Origin: Typha latifolia
Lineage: Eukaryota; Streptophyta; Magnoliopsida; Poales; Typhaceae
Assembly: GCA_019914945.1 (NCBI GenBank)
Contig: CM034105.1
Location: 8,556,001 to 8,620,000, forward strand
DNA: 64,000 nt
Reading direction: 5' to 3'
Under the pieces are notes generated by a model. The model searched no databases. It saw only the letters and a list, made by a program, of their open reading frames with translations, and was not told the DNA's origin. The position numbers and the translations under genes were made by a program. Shown here piece by piece: positions 34,200-46,473 of the stretch. Numbering within the stretch: the stretch's first letter is position 1; each line of letters opens with the position of its first letter.

Positions 34200-37100
34200 A
34201 TTTAGGCAAATTGTTGGAAGTAAACTCACACTAGCAATTAGTGAGGATGAAATAAGTCTTTAAAAGTTTGAATATGGTACTATTTCTCTCATTCCTCCTC
34301 CTTTTTCTGACTATAACACTTATTTTACTCAATACGGCTCGTAGTACTTGTGACCTAGCTTTTGGTTCAGAATTGGCCTCAATGTAGACTGTCGATACGA
34401 TTAGGCTCGAACAAGCACCCATTGACCCACCTTGAACTCGTGCTCATGCTGGCTCTTGTCATGAGTCTGCTTCATGCAGTTTTGGGCTGCTACTATATGA
34501 GTCTTGAGTTTTCTCAAAGCTTCATCTTGATCTACAAGTTATAAGTTGAGCTCGGTTAGGTCCGATGCCGTGAGTTGAGTCGATCATAGGCGTGCAAGAT
34601 AGGTAGAGTGTGCCTATAAACCATCTCAAACGGAGTTATGTCAGTGCTGGAGTGATGAGCTGTATCATAAAACCACTCGACCTATGGAAGGAATTTGACT
34701 CAATCTTTCGGTCGGTCTGCATGAAGAAACACATGTAGTGCATGAGCCTGCGGTTTACCACCCCAGTTTGGTCATCCATCTTGGGGTGATAGACTGAACT
34801 AAGTTTGACTTGCGATTTGAAAAACTTGAACTAAAACTCACTGATGAAGATGCAATCCAGGTCTAACACGATCGCCCTAGGCATCCCATTTAAGTGTGTC
34901 ACTTTTTGAACATAAATTTCAGCAACCTTCTTTGCTAAAAATGCATGTGCCAAGGCTATAAAATGAGTGTATTTGCTCAGCCCTATCCACCACCACAAAC
35001 ACCACCGATTGGCCTCGAACCTTTGGCAGCCCCTCGATGAAGTCCATGGAGATGTCCTCCCAAATCTGCTCCAGTATAGGCAATGGCTCTAATAGCCCGC
35101 TTGGTTTGAGCGTCTCTAAACCCGTTGGCAAATTTGACATCCACGCACATATTTCTTCACATCCAACTTCATTGCTATCCATGTGCAGCTTTGGGCCAGC
35201 CATTTGTAGGTGCGTAAGACTCCTTCATGGCCTGCTGTGGGAGTGTCATGGAAGTGTGCCACCAATAGATGCTGCAGCCCCTTGTTCACAGGTGCTTTGA
35301 TCTGCCCGTGCTCAAGCACCAACCTTTCACGCACCTCATGCTCGGAGTGTCTTGAAGGGTCCTCCCTCAACTCCTCCATAAGCTAGACCAAATTAAGATC
35401 CTCTGCACTAGCTCTCCTCATATTTGGAAATAAAGGGAATGTCGGGGCTAAAAAGGAAGCGAGTTCGCTTGCATGGCACAAAAGGGCATTGATGGCTCGG
35501 TTCTCAATCCCTTTTATTATAGACCAGCTCATAGTCATACCCAAGGAGCTTCATGACCCACCATTGATGTGCTGGGGTGTGCATACGTTGCTTCATGGAG
35601 AAAAGTAAGCTCCGGTGATCCATGCAGACAGTAAACCGTCGATCGATCAAGTAAGGGTGCCATTTGGTAACGGTGTGCAGAATTGCAAGCATTTCATGCT
35701 CATAAGTGGATAATTGTTACGATTGGTCCAACAAGGCCTTGCTCATGTATGCCAGGGGCCTTCCCTCTTACATCAAGACAATTCCAATACCTGCATCTGG
35801 GGCATCACGCTTCACCATGAAAGGTTTGCTAAAATCTAGTAAGGCCAAAACTGGCGCAGTAGACATGGCCGCCTTTAATGCTTTGAAAGCCTCTGTTGCC
35901 TTGTTCGTCTATTAAATTCCTCCTTTTCTGAATAGGGAGGTCAGCGGGATAACGATTTTGCCATAATTGGCGACGAATCATGAGTAATACCCCGTCAACC
36001 CAAGGAATCCTCTCAATTCTCACGGGTTAGTAGGAATCGGCCAACACACCAAGTGTTTGATCTTGCTCGGGTCGACCTTCACTCCTTTTGCTGAGATGAT
36101 TTCCCCAAGTACTCCACCCGTGGCTCACCCCAAAGCACTTGCTCATCTTGACTTTCAAATGGTTTCACCTCAAGATGCTCAACACCTCTAGCACATGCCG
36201 CAAGTGCTTGATCCAATTTTTGCTGTACACTAGGATGTCATTGGTGTGTTAGTGAGCTGGTATGACTCGAAACTCATAATGGCCACCGTGAGTTCGAAAC
36301 ACCATCTTATATACATCCATTGAGTCAACACGGATTTGATGGTACCTTGCCCTTAGGTGAAGCTTGCTGAAGTAAGCTAACCCAGTGAGTTCGTCCATCA
36401 GCTCCTCGATCACCAGTATTAAGTACTGGTCTTTGATGGTGATCGCATTCAAGGAATAGTCGACGCAAAACCGTCAACTCTTGTCTTTCTTTCAAACTAA
36501 CAACACCGGCGATAAGTAAGTGCTCCTACTTTGTTGGATGATACCTAGCTCGAGCATCTCGGCTACCAACTTGCTAATCTCCTCCTTCCAAATATATGGG
36601 TACCGATATGGTCGAACATTTAATAGTTCAGCCCCTGCAATGATCTAAATTCGATGATCATGGTGGCGAGTTGGGCGGTAGTCCTCGTGGCTCCTCGAAT
36701 TGGTCGCTGAATTCCTGTAGCAACTCCTTTACGTCAGCGGGTACTCCAATGGGTGGTTTATGTTCTGGTTCAACAGGTGTCATTTGCATGAGTAGAGCTT
36801 GGTCTCCTGCACGAGGAAGGCCAAACAACAATGGCAATGTCGATCCTTGTCGTGGCTGATTTTCATCGGGCAATACTTGTCGACCATTCCTTCAAAAAGT
36901 GAATGTGAGGTTCATAAAATCGAACGTCATTGGCCCTAAACTTTGAAACTATTCGGTTCCCAAGACGATGGCAGCACCTTGCAATGTCAGCAGATAAAGA
37001 TCTAAGATGAAGGATTGGCCACGCACCTTCAACTCCACACCTCCGCAAATAAAATCAGCCCGCAATGTGGTGTCATCTCCGATTGTCATGTCAAACCCAT

Positions 37101-38310
37101 TTGTGGGTTCCGACTCGAGCCCAATCTTCTAAAGGAACATTTCATCGATGTAGTTGTGGGTGGACCCGGTGTTGATCAAAATTTGCACTGTGGTCTTCTT
37201 GACAACACCGTTCACCCGTAAGGTTTTTGGTGCAACTATCCTAGAATAGGCGTGGAGGGAGATTTCAGCCATATTTTCCTACACTAGCTCCTCCTCTCAT
37301 TGGTTTTGCACATTGATGCCTCGAAATGAATTTCTTTCCATAATCTAGGTAGGTGTTATGGCTCTTCTAGGAGTCTTGACACCACCCTTCACATTACTGG
37401 ACACTCGGAGAGGTGCCCTTGAACCTAATGAGCCAGCTGTGGCCCAATTGGTCGCCATGAGGTATGCCGCAACTTGTGGTGGATGTGCTGCTCTCCGTCC
37501 ATCTCCACTAGTCCACAAACTCCTTGCTATCGACCACAACTCTGTATACTTCTTCTCCATCAAGAGAGCATCCTCAATAGCTTGCTTCAACGTGGTCGCA
37601 ATGCCCTCACGTCAGCCCGGATATCACTTCAAAATCCAACAATGAAGGTGGGTTTCAACTATAGGTCTAACCAAGGTGGAACACACTTGCCACTTATCCT
37701 TTCAAACTCATCCTATAAAAGCGTCCACTGTTGTCCTCTAAACAGTCTTGGCCAGCAAGGCATGGTAATCCTCATATCCGGAGTTACCAAAACATCGGTA
37801 CATTTTAATGCTAAAATTTTACCACGTGTCCACCTCGTGTTGTGCATCCGCTAATCTAAACCAAGTGAAGTACCTATCTACCATATATATCCACTCGGTT
37901 GGGTCAATGCTTTTGACTTTTGGAAACTCTATGCGCGCAGTCATGGTCTCTGAACGATGTTCCCCAAAGTTGGGCAGCAACCCCTCACATCGCAGAGGCA
38001 TATCGGTAGGGTCTCGTTGAGGATTTGGGATCGTCTGTCAGGTAGAGCTCTCCAAGTTTAACCTTTCGAGTCCTTCCAACAAACGGTCTTGCCTCTCGCT
38101 CATTCGCTTCAAGTACATGGTATTTTCAGTAGTGCCTGCGATAAGGTTGAGGATGAGATAGTTGAGATTAGGGATCTAGTGATGAAGTCATTTCCTTGCG
38201 TCACGCTTCAAGCTCGAGCGGAGGTGTGTTCGCTCGAGTTCTTTGAGGAGTTTCTTCCATGTGGTCTTCTTCCTCCCTTCTTCTGGCCATGGATGGCCAA
38301 GGCTTGACCT
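34200..38310 (-). pseudogene. Ty3/gypsy gag-pol, degenerate
   Basis: Read on the minus strand from the primer binding site at 38311-38322: gag with RIEFPKVKSIDPTEWIYMVD near 37860-37940; a protease region about 36900-37250; RT with VIEELMDELTGLAYFSKLHL and RYHQIRVDSMDVYKMVF at 36260-36430; RNase H with YLIDRRFTVCMDHRSL at 35600-35650; integrase H2C2 finger ending CQICQRV near 35116; and integrase core ISMDFIEGLPKV near 35020-35060. Order RT, RNase H, integrase is that of Ty3/gypsy. Many stops and frame changes. No 3' LTR was recognised to the left, so that end is truncated or diverged. Confidence 0.85.
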
Positions 38311-38322
38311 GCTGTGATACCA
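38311..38322 (-). other. Primer binding site of the gypsy element
   Basis: The + strand reads GCTGTGATACCA, the complement of TGGTATCACAGC, one base from the canonical tRNA-Met site. It lies between the 5' LTR and gag. Confidence 0.8.
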
Positions 38323-38324
38323 CT

Positions 38325-39048
38325 TGTTACGAACCAGCTTGTGGATGCCTATATGCTAGATAGTTAAAGGCTATAATTGGCCTACAACTGTGGTAGCAGG
38401 TAAAGATGAAAATCATACAGTAAGTAGAGACGACTAAGATAGAGAGATGAAGGGGGAGAAGTAAGCCTGCCCTACGGGACTAAGGGGATCAACGAGGGAG
38501 ATTAGAAGCTAGACAATACCATTTCGATAGGAGAGACGACGTTGGTTAGTAAAGAGGGAGGAGGGAGATTGAGGCCGGCGGCCAAGTTGAGAGGGGAGAT
38601 ACTAAGGTGCAAAACAAAAGCCAATTAATCTTTCATTTATGCATACCTAAGATATAAGCCACAAGGCCCTATCTATAGAGATTAAATTAAAAAATTCTAA
38701 ATAAACTTAACTAAACCAGTCTTCCTTATTTTCTCATATTAACCCTTCATTTCACCATAGATAGATACTGAATTTGAGGAAACTTTGAATATGAAAGTTA
38801 CATATGAAGAAGTCACTGATTTTCTCAAACTGGTTTGATATTATTCAGACTTCTATGTAATATACTGAGAATATTGTCCAAAAACTGCACAGAGCTTGAT
38901 TTAGCTAATTAAATAAAATCCTAACATACTAAGACTTTGATTAAATGACATAAGCATAATAAATTAGATAACTAGACTTGATCCATCGATCCCAATGTAT
39001 TTCGAGGTGATCCGATCTGGTCTGAATCACATTACCGAATCATAGACA
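38325..39048 (-). mobile_element. 5' LTR of the minus-strand gypsy element
   Basis: Begins on the + strand TGTTACGAACCAGC and continues AGTTAAAGGCTATAATTGGCC, which is also found at 47539 and, inverted, at 40141-40186. It lacks the roughly 150 bp found in the other copies between the terminus and that block, so it carries an internal deletion. It ends near ATCATAGACA. Its relatives in the window are LTR fragments rather than a clean partner. Confidence 0.7.
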
Positions 39049-39267
39049 AACCCTGGTCTAACCTATGGGAATGCATCATGACTAGTGGATGATCCCTCCT
39101 TTAGTATATGTCAATCCAACGAGGTTCTAGTCCAACTTGCTATGCCCAAGGGTTGAAACCCCCAAATTGATCACCGCCAAGGTTTGCCTAACAGACAGCC
39201 TTGCCCACTTGTTAGCTAGGTAGAACCATCCTTAATGGTTGCTGACCAAGGGAAAGTGGCAATAGGT

Positions 39268-39790
39268 GTAATGCCCCCGCCCGGCACGGGCACGTGCACG
39301 CCCACGCACCCACACGGCACGCGCAGCGCACGCAATAGGTCAGGCGGGGCCCGTCATGCACAGATATATTCCTGTGCACATATAATCATGACATCATCAA
39401 ATACTACTTGTTAGCATATCCATGCTCACATAATCTAACACCAAATAAATCACACTATCAACCAAATAAACCTCTTAACGTATGAATATCCAAGTCCACA
39501 ATAATATACACTAGACCACTACATAATCTGATAGGACCCACATAGGCCGCGACATACCATCAAGATATAACTACACAACTGATACACGAGTACACTATAA
39601 TCTGACATGTACTATACAAATCATCATCTGATATAATAAAATATAAATATAACAAACAACAATACAACTCAATTTCTATACAAACCATCATCCATACCAT
39701 CTCGCACCTATAGCTCACTTCATCAATCTAAAATATTTTCTCGAGATATCTCAAGTCGCTATCATATACCACATATCCAAGAGGGTTAGA
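39268..39790. mobile_element. Fragment of a long LTR with TGTAATGCCCC terminus
   Basis: Starts TGTAATGCCCCCGCCCGGCACG. For about 500 bp it is homologous to the inverted right end of the solo LTR at 41301-44503 (shared GGCACGCGC, CCTGTGCACATATAATCATG, CATCAAGATA-AACTA). Truncated on the right, where another LTR begins. The terminus matches that of the long LTRs of Tekay/Del-type chromoviruses; the lineage call is an inference. Confidence 0.7.
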
Positions 39791-39829
39791 AAAAAATAGA
39801 GTCATATGTGGCAAAATAAAGGGTTAATC

Positions 39830-40954
39830 TAAGAAGATGAGGAAGACTGGTTTAATTGAATTTATTTTAAACTTTTTGATTTAATCTCTATAAATAGGGC
39901 CTTATGACTTGTATCTTAGGCATGCTTGGAATAAAAGATTAATTGGCTTTTGCCCTAGCATCTCTCTCAACTATGCCGCAGGTCTCTACATCTCCCTCCT
40001 CCATCTTTACTAACCAGCGCCACTTCTTCCGTTGGCACGGTCTCGTCTAGCTTCTAATCTCTCCAATCCCTCTAGTCTCATAAGGCAGGCCTACTTTCTC
40101 CCCCGTTCGTCTCTTTATCTTAACCGTCTCTACCTCCCGTATGATTTTTACCACAGTTATAGGCCAATCATAGCCTTCAACCATCTATCGCATCTAGGGG
40201 TGACAACGGATCGGATATGAATCGAATAGAGCTCAACCCATCTCCGGATCCATATTTTTAGTCTGGATACGGATTCAGATATGGATATTAGATGGATAGC
40301 AAAATTTAAAACCATATCCTAACTAAACGGATACAGATAATTTTCGGATAGAGGATCGGATCTTAAACGGATATTGATTGAATTTAAAAGAATTATAATA
40401 TTTTTATTTAAATATAATTAACACAAAAATATTAAGAGTTTTACAACAAATAAATTTTTTGTATGTCAAATATATAAAATTAGAGAAATTAATCTCTATA
40501 AATAATATATAATATATTATTAGTAATAATATTAATATTCACTATTTAAATAAGCAAACTAAAAACTATAAATCATTCAAAATAATATGCGGGTAAACGG
40601 ATATTCGATATCCGAATCCGAAAAATATATCCGACCCATATCCGAATCCGTATTCGAATTTTTTTCAAAAACTCTATCCGTATCCAAATCCATATATTTA
40701 TCGAATAGAAATTTTCTATCCAAATCGGGTCGGATAGCGAGTTGGGTCGGAGTTAATCCAACCTGTTTTCACCCCTAATCGCATCCGCATCTGCAAACTA
40801 TCACCATCCCATCATATATTATTGAGCCAACCCATCAACTACTCGGCCTCCACTGCATCATCACCTCCATCCTATATCTACGAATCCGTGCCTCCACCCA
40901 TGGATCCCAAAACTTGTGCAGAAACACTACAAATCAGATCAAGCCGGTTCGTAA
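39830..40954 (+). mobile_element. Gypsy LTR copy interrupted by a MITE
   Basis: Inverted relative of the LTR at 38325. It contains TCTCTATAAATAGGGCC (a likely TATA region), the pyrimidine-rich transcribed leader, ATAGGCCAATCATAGCC, and ends AAGCCGGTTCGTAACA. The MITE at 40195-40777 splits it. No internal region adjoins it, so it is a fragment or solo LTR. From 40955 to 41300 the sequence is further LTR-like material with no gene. Confidence 0.7.
40195..40777. mobile_element. hAT MITE, copy 2 (583 bp, inverted relative to copy 1)
   Basis: The left end is TAGGGGTGACAACGGATCGG; the right end read inward is TAGGGGTGAAAACAGGTTGG. It is flanked by atcgcatc on both sides (40187-40194 and 40778-40785), a perfect 8 bp duplication. 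The internal sequence is the reverse complement of copy 1 at roughly 85-90% similarity by eye. It disrupts a gypsy LTR whose sequence resumes exactly after it. Confidence 0.93.
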
Positions 40955-41864
40955 CAAAGTTCTAGCCATCAATTAATATGTGAGGGGAGAGATAGGAGTG
41001 ACAGGGGCTTAAGCCAATAATTCTTCTTTAATTCATTGATTGATTTAATTAGGGTTGCATTCTACATACATATCGGGACTAGTCCTAAATTGACTCAAGG
41101 ATTTGCCTTAAGGACTTATATTAGAGATAAACATGACTTAGTTAAATCAGTCTTTCTATCCAAGTGATTTTGTAAAATTTGGACACCTAGTGGATATCCT
41201 ATGAATATTTCCTACTCTGCGCAGAGTTTGATTCAGCTAACTAATAATTTCTAACATACTAGAACTCTCACTAAACTATAAAATCAGATAAGATAAATAG
41301 TGTAACAACCCAACCTTAAAAAAAATTATTAATTAATTTTGGGCACAACATGGCCGGCCACACTATGGCCGGCCTCGTGCCCATGCAAGCTGATCATGCA
41401 GCTTGCGTGGTGGGGCGCCATGCACCCACTACCGCTGTCGCAGCCAGCTGGCCACGGTGGGCCCCAGCGCTGCCGTAACCCCTCCTCCACCACCTTCCCT
41501 CTCTCTCTTTGAATCTCTCTCTCTATATCTATCTCTCTCTCGGTCACTCTCTCACTCTACTCTCTCTACTCTCTCTTACACTCTTCCCTCTCCTCGTTGC
41601 CGATGTCGGCCCGCCGCCACCTCCCCGAAGCCGTCGCCACCTCCCCGAAGCCGTTGCCACTGCCGGTGAGATGCCTCATTCCCCTTCTCTTTCCTTTTCT
41701 TCCTCTCTCTTTCTATCTCTCTCTTCCTCTCTCTCTTGCCTGAGCTCGGGCTCGTCGGAGCCGAGCCGCCGGTGAGAGGCGGCCGCTGCTGGCTAGCAGC
41801 GGCCGGTGACCTCCCTGCCGGCCCGGGTCCGCAACCCCCCTCCCTCACCTTTTCTCTTTCTTCT

Positions 41865-41907
41865 CTTCCTCTTCTCTTCTTCTTCTTCTTCTTCTTCTTC
41901 TTCTTCT

Positions 41908-41939
<32 letters not shown>

Positions 41940-41945
41940 TTTCTC
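41865..41945. repeat. (TTC)n and (TTTC)n microsatellites
   Basis: A TTCTTC run of about 35 bp passes directly into a TTTC run of about 35 bp inside the long solo LTR. It creates artificial Ser/Phe or Lys/Glu-rich open frames. Confidence 0.95.
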
Positions 41946-43286
41946 CTTCTTCCTCGGCTTCTTCTCCTTCTTTCTACATAGTGCTGGGCCGAGCCCAGCA
42001 CTGATGGCAGAATTAATTAATTAATTAATTAATTTATTTATTTATGTTATTTATTTAGGTATTTTTCTTCTTAATTAATGCAAATAGATTATTTAGACAT
42101 TAACTATTTTAATAATATTATATATTCTTCAATATAATTTTATTAATGATAATTTTTTATAATTAATGATTAATTAGGTATAAATATAGGTAATACTTAT
42201 ATTTATTTATTTATTTATATGTCTATTAGATTAATAAATAGATTTGTAAATTATAATTATTAGATATATATTCTAATACCCTCATCATATATACGTTAAG
42301 TATTTCTTTTATATTCTTTTATAGATGATTATTCTACAACAAATAAAATACTAAGCTTATTTAGATATTTATTTATTATTTTATCGAGTAAAGACGGCAT
42401 TGTCCCTAATTAATCAAGATAGTGAATGAATTATAAAATTTATTATAATTAGACCTTGTCTATACTTATAGTTATTTAGCATTTTATTTTATTTTATTTT
42501 ATAATTATATATTTAGAAATACTCTCATATAAAAGGAAACAGACCTCTTCTCCTTATGTTATAACAAACATTTTATGATAATTAGGTCTATAATTTAGAC
42601 CTAGTTATGTAATCAAAAATAAAGAGAAGTGATTTTAAACCTAATAAACATTTATATTCTAATTGAATTAATTCTAATTAGATAAACGGCTAACATCATA
42701 CTACTTAAGTATTTTCAGATCCCGAACCCCCTTATGTGAGACCCTATGAACCTTGACGATGAGTTGATGTTTGACTGACGGATGTGAGAGATAAGTAGTT
42801 TGTGTCTTCTTATTAGACGGTGAGTAGTCTTATCCCCTATACGCCTTTCTCAAATTAGGATATATTATATCTTATGTACATGCATATTTTGGCCTCCAGC
42901 ATGATTATATGACTTTATATAGAGATGATTTCAGTCAAACATATTTTTATCATGCATTTGATTAGGCTGATCTGAGATATGAGTACACTAGTGATATATA
43001 GAGATGATTATACTATTATGATTTTATGTCGGGATGATCTCTATCATGAGTATGCATGTGATAGACTAGTAAAAGTATACATGTGTTAGATACATGGTTA
43101 GAGTCGGCATTGCATCATTTTTCTCTTGGCTTCTTTACCACCTAAATTCCTGAGTTGCATGATCTATTACAGTACTGGATATATGCATATAATTTATCAT
43201 GTATAAAAAATTATAAAAATACATGTGTATGTGATGTGATATGATGTGATGGCTAGAATGGTATCTAGTCAGAACTAGTACTGGAC

Positions 43287-43515
43287 ATACTCTTAGCGTA
43301 TGGCAGAGTATGGTGATGGTTGATGGTTGTACTCTTAGCATATGACAGGGTACAATTATCATTGATATACCCTTAGCGTATGGTAGGGTATGATTACTTT
43401 CTTCCGAAATACCCTTAGCGTATGGCAGGGTATGATTTATCTATAGAGATATCCTTAGCGTATGGCAGGGTATGATTTATCTACAGAGATACTCTTAGTG
43501 TATGATAGGGTATGC
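43287..43515. repeat. Six-copy minisatellite in the solo LTR
   Basis: Six units start near 43287, 43329, 43367, 43410, 43450 and 43490, spaced 38-43 bp. The core is TACCCTTAGCGTATGGCAGG followed by GTATG. Each unit carries the near-palindrome TACCCT...AGGGTA around CTTAGCGTATGGC. Spacers between cores vary. Confidence 0.92.
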
Positions 43516-44508
43516 TCTAAGCTTGGGACATGATGTGTATCGATTTTGGGGCCAGGTACCGTAGTCCAGCATGGTGGATGATATTCAGAGATGAGACAGA
43601 TGATTATGATAGTGAGATATATGTGGATTATATCTGGTCTCGACATATACGATTATCTAGTAGTTAGCATGCATCATGCATCATCATTGATGTGACTAGT
43701 ATTATTAGATCATAATTGTTATATATGATATGTTGTTATATTCGGTGATATTATATAGTAATTTCATCTTGTGATATATTTTTTAGTTCAGGATATAATA
43801 TGCTCATTCGTGCGAATTGATTTCATTCATATATATGTTATTGAGGATATATATATACATGCTCATACATGGCATCATGTTGTTTTTTTATTTATATTAT
43901 CTAGTACATGATTTACTCTCTATTTGGCATCACTGATTCGGGGTAAGGTTTATTCACTGAGCATTTTGCTCATAACTCTCTTTATTTCTTTCTTTAACCC
44001 CCACAGATATTATGGTATGTGATATCGACTTGAGATAGCATGATGAGATATTTTAGAGCAAGGATGAGGTGAGCTATAGATGATAGTTTATATAAAAATT
44101 GAGTTGTACCAGTATTTGATATTTGTACTCTTTTGTATTAGACGATGATTTGTATAATACAGGTCGAATCATTGCGTACTCTTGTATTAGTTATTTTAGT
44201 TGTATCTTGATGGTTTGTTGTGGCCTGTGTGAGTCTTACCAGATTATGTAGTGGTCTAGTGTATATTATTATGGACTTGGATATTCATATGTTAATAGGT
44301 TTATTTGATTAATAGTATGATTTATTTAGTGATGGATTATGTGATCATGGATAGGTTAGCAGGTTTTATTTGATGATGTCATGATTATATGTGCACAGGA
44401 GAGTATCTGTGTGTGATAGGCCTCGCCCGACCTATCACGTGCGCCGCGCGTGCCGTGTGGGTGCATGGGCGTGCACATGCCCGTGCCGGGCGGGGGCGTT
44501 ACAAATAG

Positions 44509-44999
44509 ACTCAATCTATCGAGCCCAATGTCTTCATGATGTGATTTAATCTATCAGATTAACATCAATCCACGACGCTTCTGACCATCTTGTCCTCAAG
44601 TTGTTTATGGTGGTTTCAAAACCCTTCGTGGTTACTGAATTATTTCCTCCAACACTAGGACTCTCGCTAAACTATAAAAGTAGATAAGATAAATAGACTT
44701 GATCTATCGAGCCCAACCCATGATGTGATTCGATCTAACCTGATTCACAACACTACCATCCATCAAATAACCATAAATCGGCCACAAGCTAGAATTAAAA
44801 TGCCACCACAGCGTGAAGGGTTGCCCACACCTATAGAGCGCCGGCCTAAAGAAGAGGTGCCCCTTGGACCTATGGGTTGATTTAGATAATGACAATTACT
44901 TTCCTGCCAATTTAGATCAAATGAGACCTTACTAGTGATATGAACAGCACCCACATGCTATTCGAGGTAGTTTGTAATTGAGAGAATCTGAGTTGGGGA
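44509..44999. other. LTR-like debris
   Basis: The sequence CTCTCGCTAAACTATAAAAG.AGATAAGATAAATAGACTTGATC at 44652-44705 repeats the host sequence that flanks the solo LTR on both sides (41265-41300 with 44504-44525), so this is a second copy of the same LTR end. No gene seen. Confidence 0.5.
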
Positions 45000-46473
45000 T
45001 GATCCGCGCGGGGTTTGGCACTTCGGGGTATGAAGACTACCATATCATGTTGACCAAAAACTGTTCAAAAGACGACGATTGATGCCTATAGAGATGAGTT
45101 TGAACGAGTTAATGGTTGGTGTGTACCCCCATGGGTAGAATTGCAGCTAAAGTCTACCTTCATTTTGGGGTAAAGGCATGATATATAGGTAGATGTAAGA
45201 GTGTTGTGGCCAACTAACTTGAAATAGGCGATCGAGGACACTCTCAATGGAGGAGAAGCACAAAGAGCTGAGGGTGTTATCGAGGCCTAACTTGACTAGT
45301 AGAGATGGGAGGATACTAGCTCAGCCACTACAAACTACAACCAACCTAGTGGCTCCAATTGGACCAAGGGCACTATTTCAAGTGTCCAATGATGTAAGTT
45401 CTACTAGTAAGATCCCTATATGAGCTCTCACACTTGCTTAGGAAGAGGAGCAAAGAGCCAAGGATTTATGTTTTAGGTGTGACAAGAACTTCACACCCAG
45501 TCACCAGTGTGAAAATCGACGAGTACAGTTATGTTGATCGACGGGCTCAAAGGTGTCGAGGAAGAAATGTGGGAGGACGTTCCAGATCTTGATGCCACAG
45601 ATGTTGAGCCTTAGGAGGTGGTCGAGGAGGAGTTGGAGGCTGAGGCGATGAAGGTAGAGATATCATTCTATGCGTATTCTGGCACCACCACACCAAAGAT
45701 GCTTTGGGTGGATGGTATAATCAAGAAGGCCACCGTGAGGATCCTCATTAACAACCAAACAACTCTAATAGAGTTGGTAGGTACCATTCCCTATGACCAA
45801 GGAGGTCATGGGTTCAACTCCAATCCTACATAATATTATGGAGAAATTATTTGGTGGTTGGTAGTTTGGTGGTTTGGCTCAATTTGTTTGATAGCTTGGT
45901 AGTGCGGTTAACTTGGAGGAACAATTTGACAACGTAATGGCTTGGAGCAGGTCTCGGCGATGTTTGGTTCGGAGTAAATGTTCGATGACACATATTGTTT
46001 AAAGCCTAGAGTAGGCAACTAAGAGCTCGGTGGTGCTTAAGAGTCTTTATATCTAGGGAGGGTTGGCCCTTTGTCTAGCCTATATCTAGTCTTTGGGCTC
46101 ATGAATGATTAGAAAAAAAATCCTCATTAACATGGGAAGTATGCACAACTTCTTGGATGAGTGTTTAGTCTGGAAGCTAGGCTTATACCCTATTGCCTTG
46201 AGAGGATCGGACGTCATCCTTGGTACACAATGGTTGCAAAAGTCTTAGATCTATAGCGTTTGATTTTAGCAAGCTACGGCTCACGTTCAAGTCAAATGGG
46301 TGAAGGGTGTGGCTAGATGGCATCAGCCCTCGCATGGAGTGAGTTTGTAATCGATGACAGGTCTGCCGGGCCTAAAAGACCTCTCCTACATGAAGCAGCT
46401 GGTCTCCACAAATATGAAGATAAGTGGAGGCTTAGGTAGACCTGATGATCTGGCTAATTTGCTATAGGAATTC
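45000..46473 (+). pseudogene. Second gypsy gag-protease relic
   Basis: Gag remnants occupy 45000-45500, including a CDKNFTPSHQC-like zinc-finger remnant near 45480-45515. The protease part (45618-45752) reads VEISFYAYSGTTTPKMLWV, matching the block in the relic at 11719-14700. It is cut by a SINE at 45753 and resumes at 46131 with a NTG.SMHNFLDE-like segment and VILGTQWLQ. No RT or integrase lies between this and the LTR at 46474, as in the first copy. Confidence 0.65.
45753..46119 (+). mobile_element. SINE with 12 bp target duplication
   Basis: Flanked by atcctcattaac at 45741-45752 and 46120-46131. It ends in a run of A, as expected of a LINE-mobilised element. The head resembles a tRNA: AGAGTTGGTAGGTACC (A-box-like) and, about 35 bp on, GGTTCAACTCC (B box, 45811-45821; consensus GGTTCGANTCC). 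Total about 367 bp, with a tRNA-unrelated body rich in TTTGGTGGTTTGGC-type repeats. It splits the protease block of the gypsy relic, which reads on after it. Confidence 0.82.

Larger units (their letters stand above)
41301..44503. mobile_element. 3.2 kb solo LTR with 5 bp target duplication
   Basis: Termini are TGTAACAACCCAACC and GGGCGGGGGCGTTACA, flanked by aatag on both sides (41296-41300 and 44504-44508). It has no gag or pol. The first 700 bp are GC-rich and pyrimidine-rich with microsatellites; the rest is AT-rich with a minisatellite (43287-43515). Length and TGTAACGCCCC terminus (reading from the right) fit the long LTRs of Tekay/Del-type gypsy elements. Read from the right it matches fragments at 39268 and 48388. 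Orientation is uncertain because both ends are TGTAA/TTACA. Confidence 0.8.

Noticed and set aside
41576..42024. Open frames of Lys/Arg or Phe/Ser runs
   Set aside because: Translations of the (TTC)n/(TTTC)n microsatellites inside the solo LTR.
43287..43515. Regularly spaced repeats resembling a CRISPR array
   Set aside because: Units are about 40 bp end to end with variable cores, in a plant LTR with no cas genes; it is a minisatellite.
45770..45830. Possible tRNA gene
   Set aside because: A- and B-box-like words are present, but no cloverleaf can be formed, and target duplications with an A-tail show a SINE.
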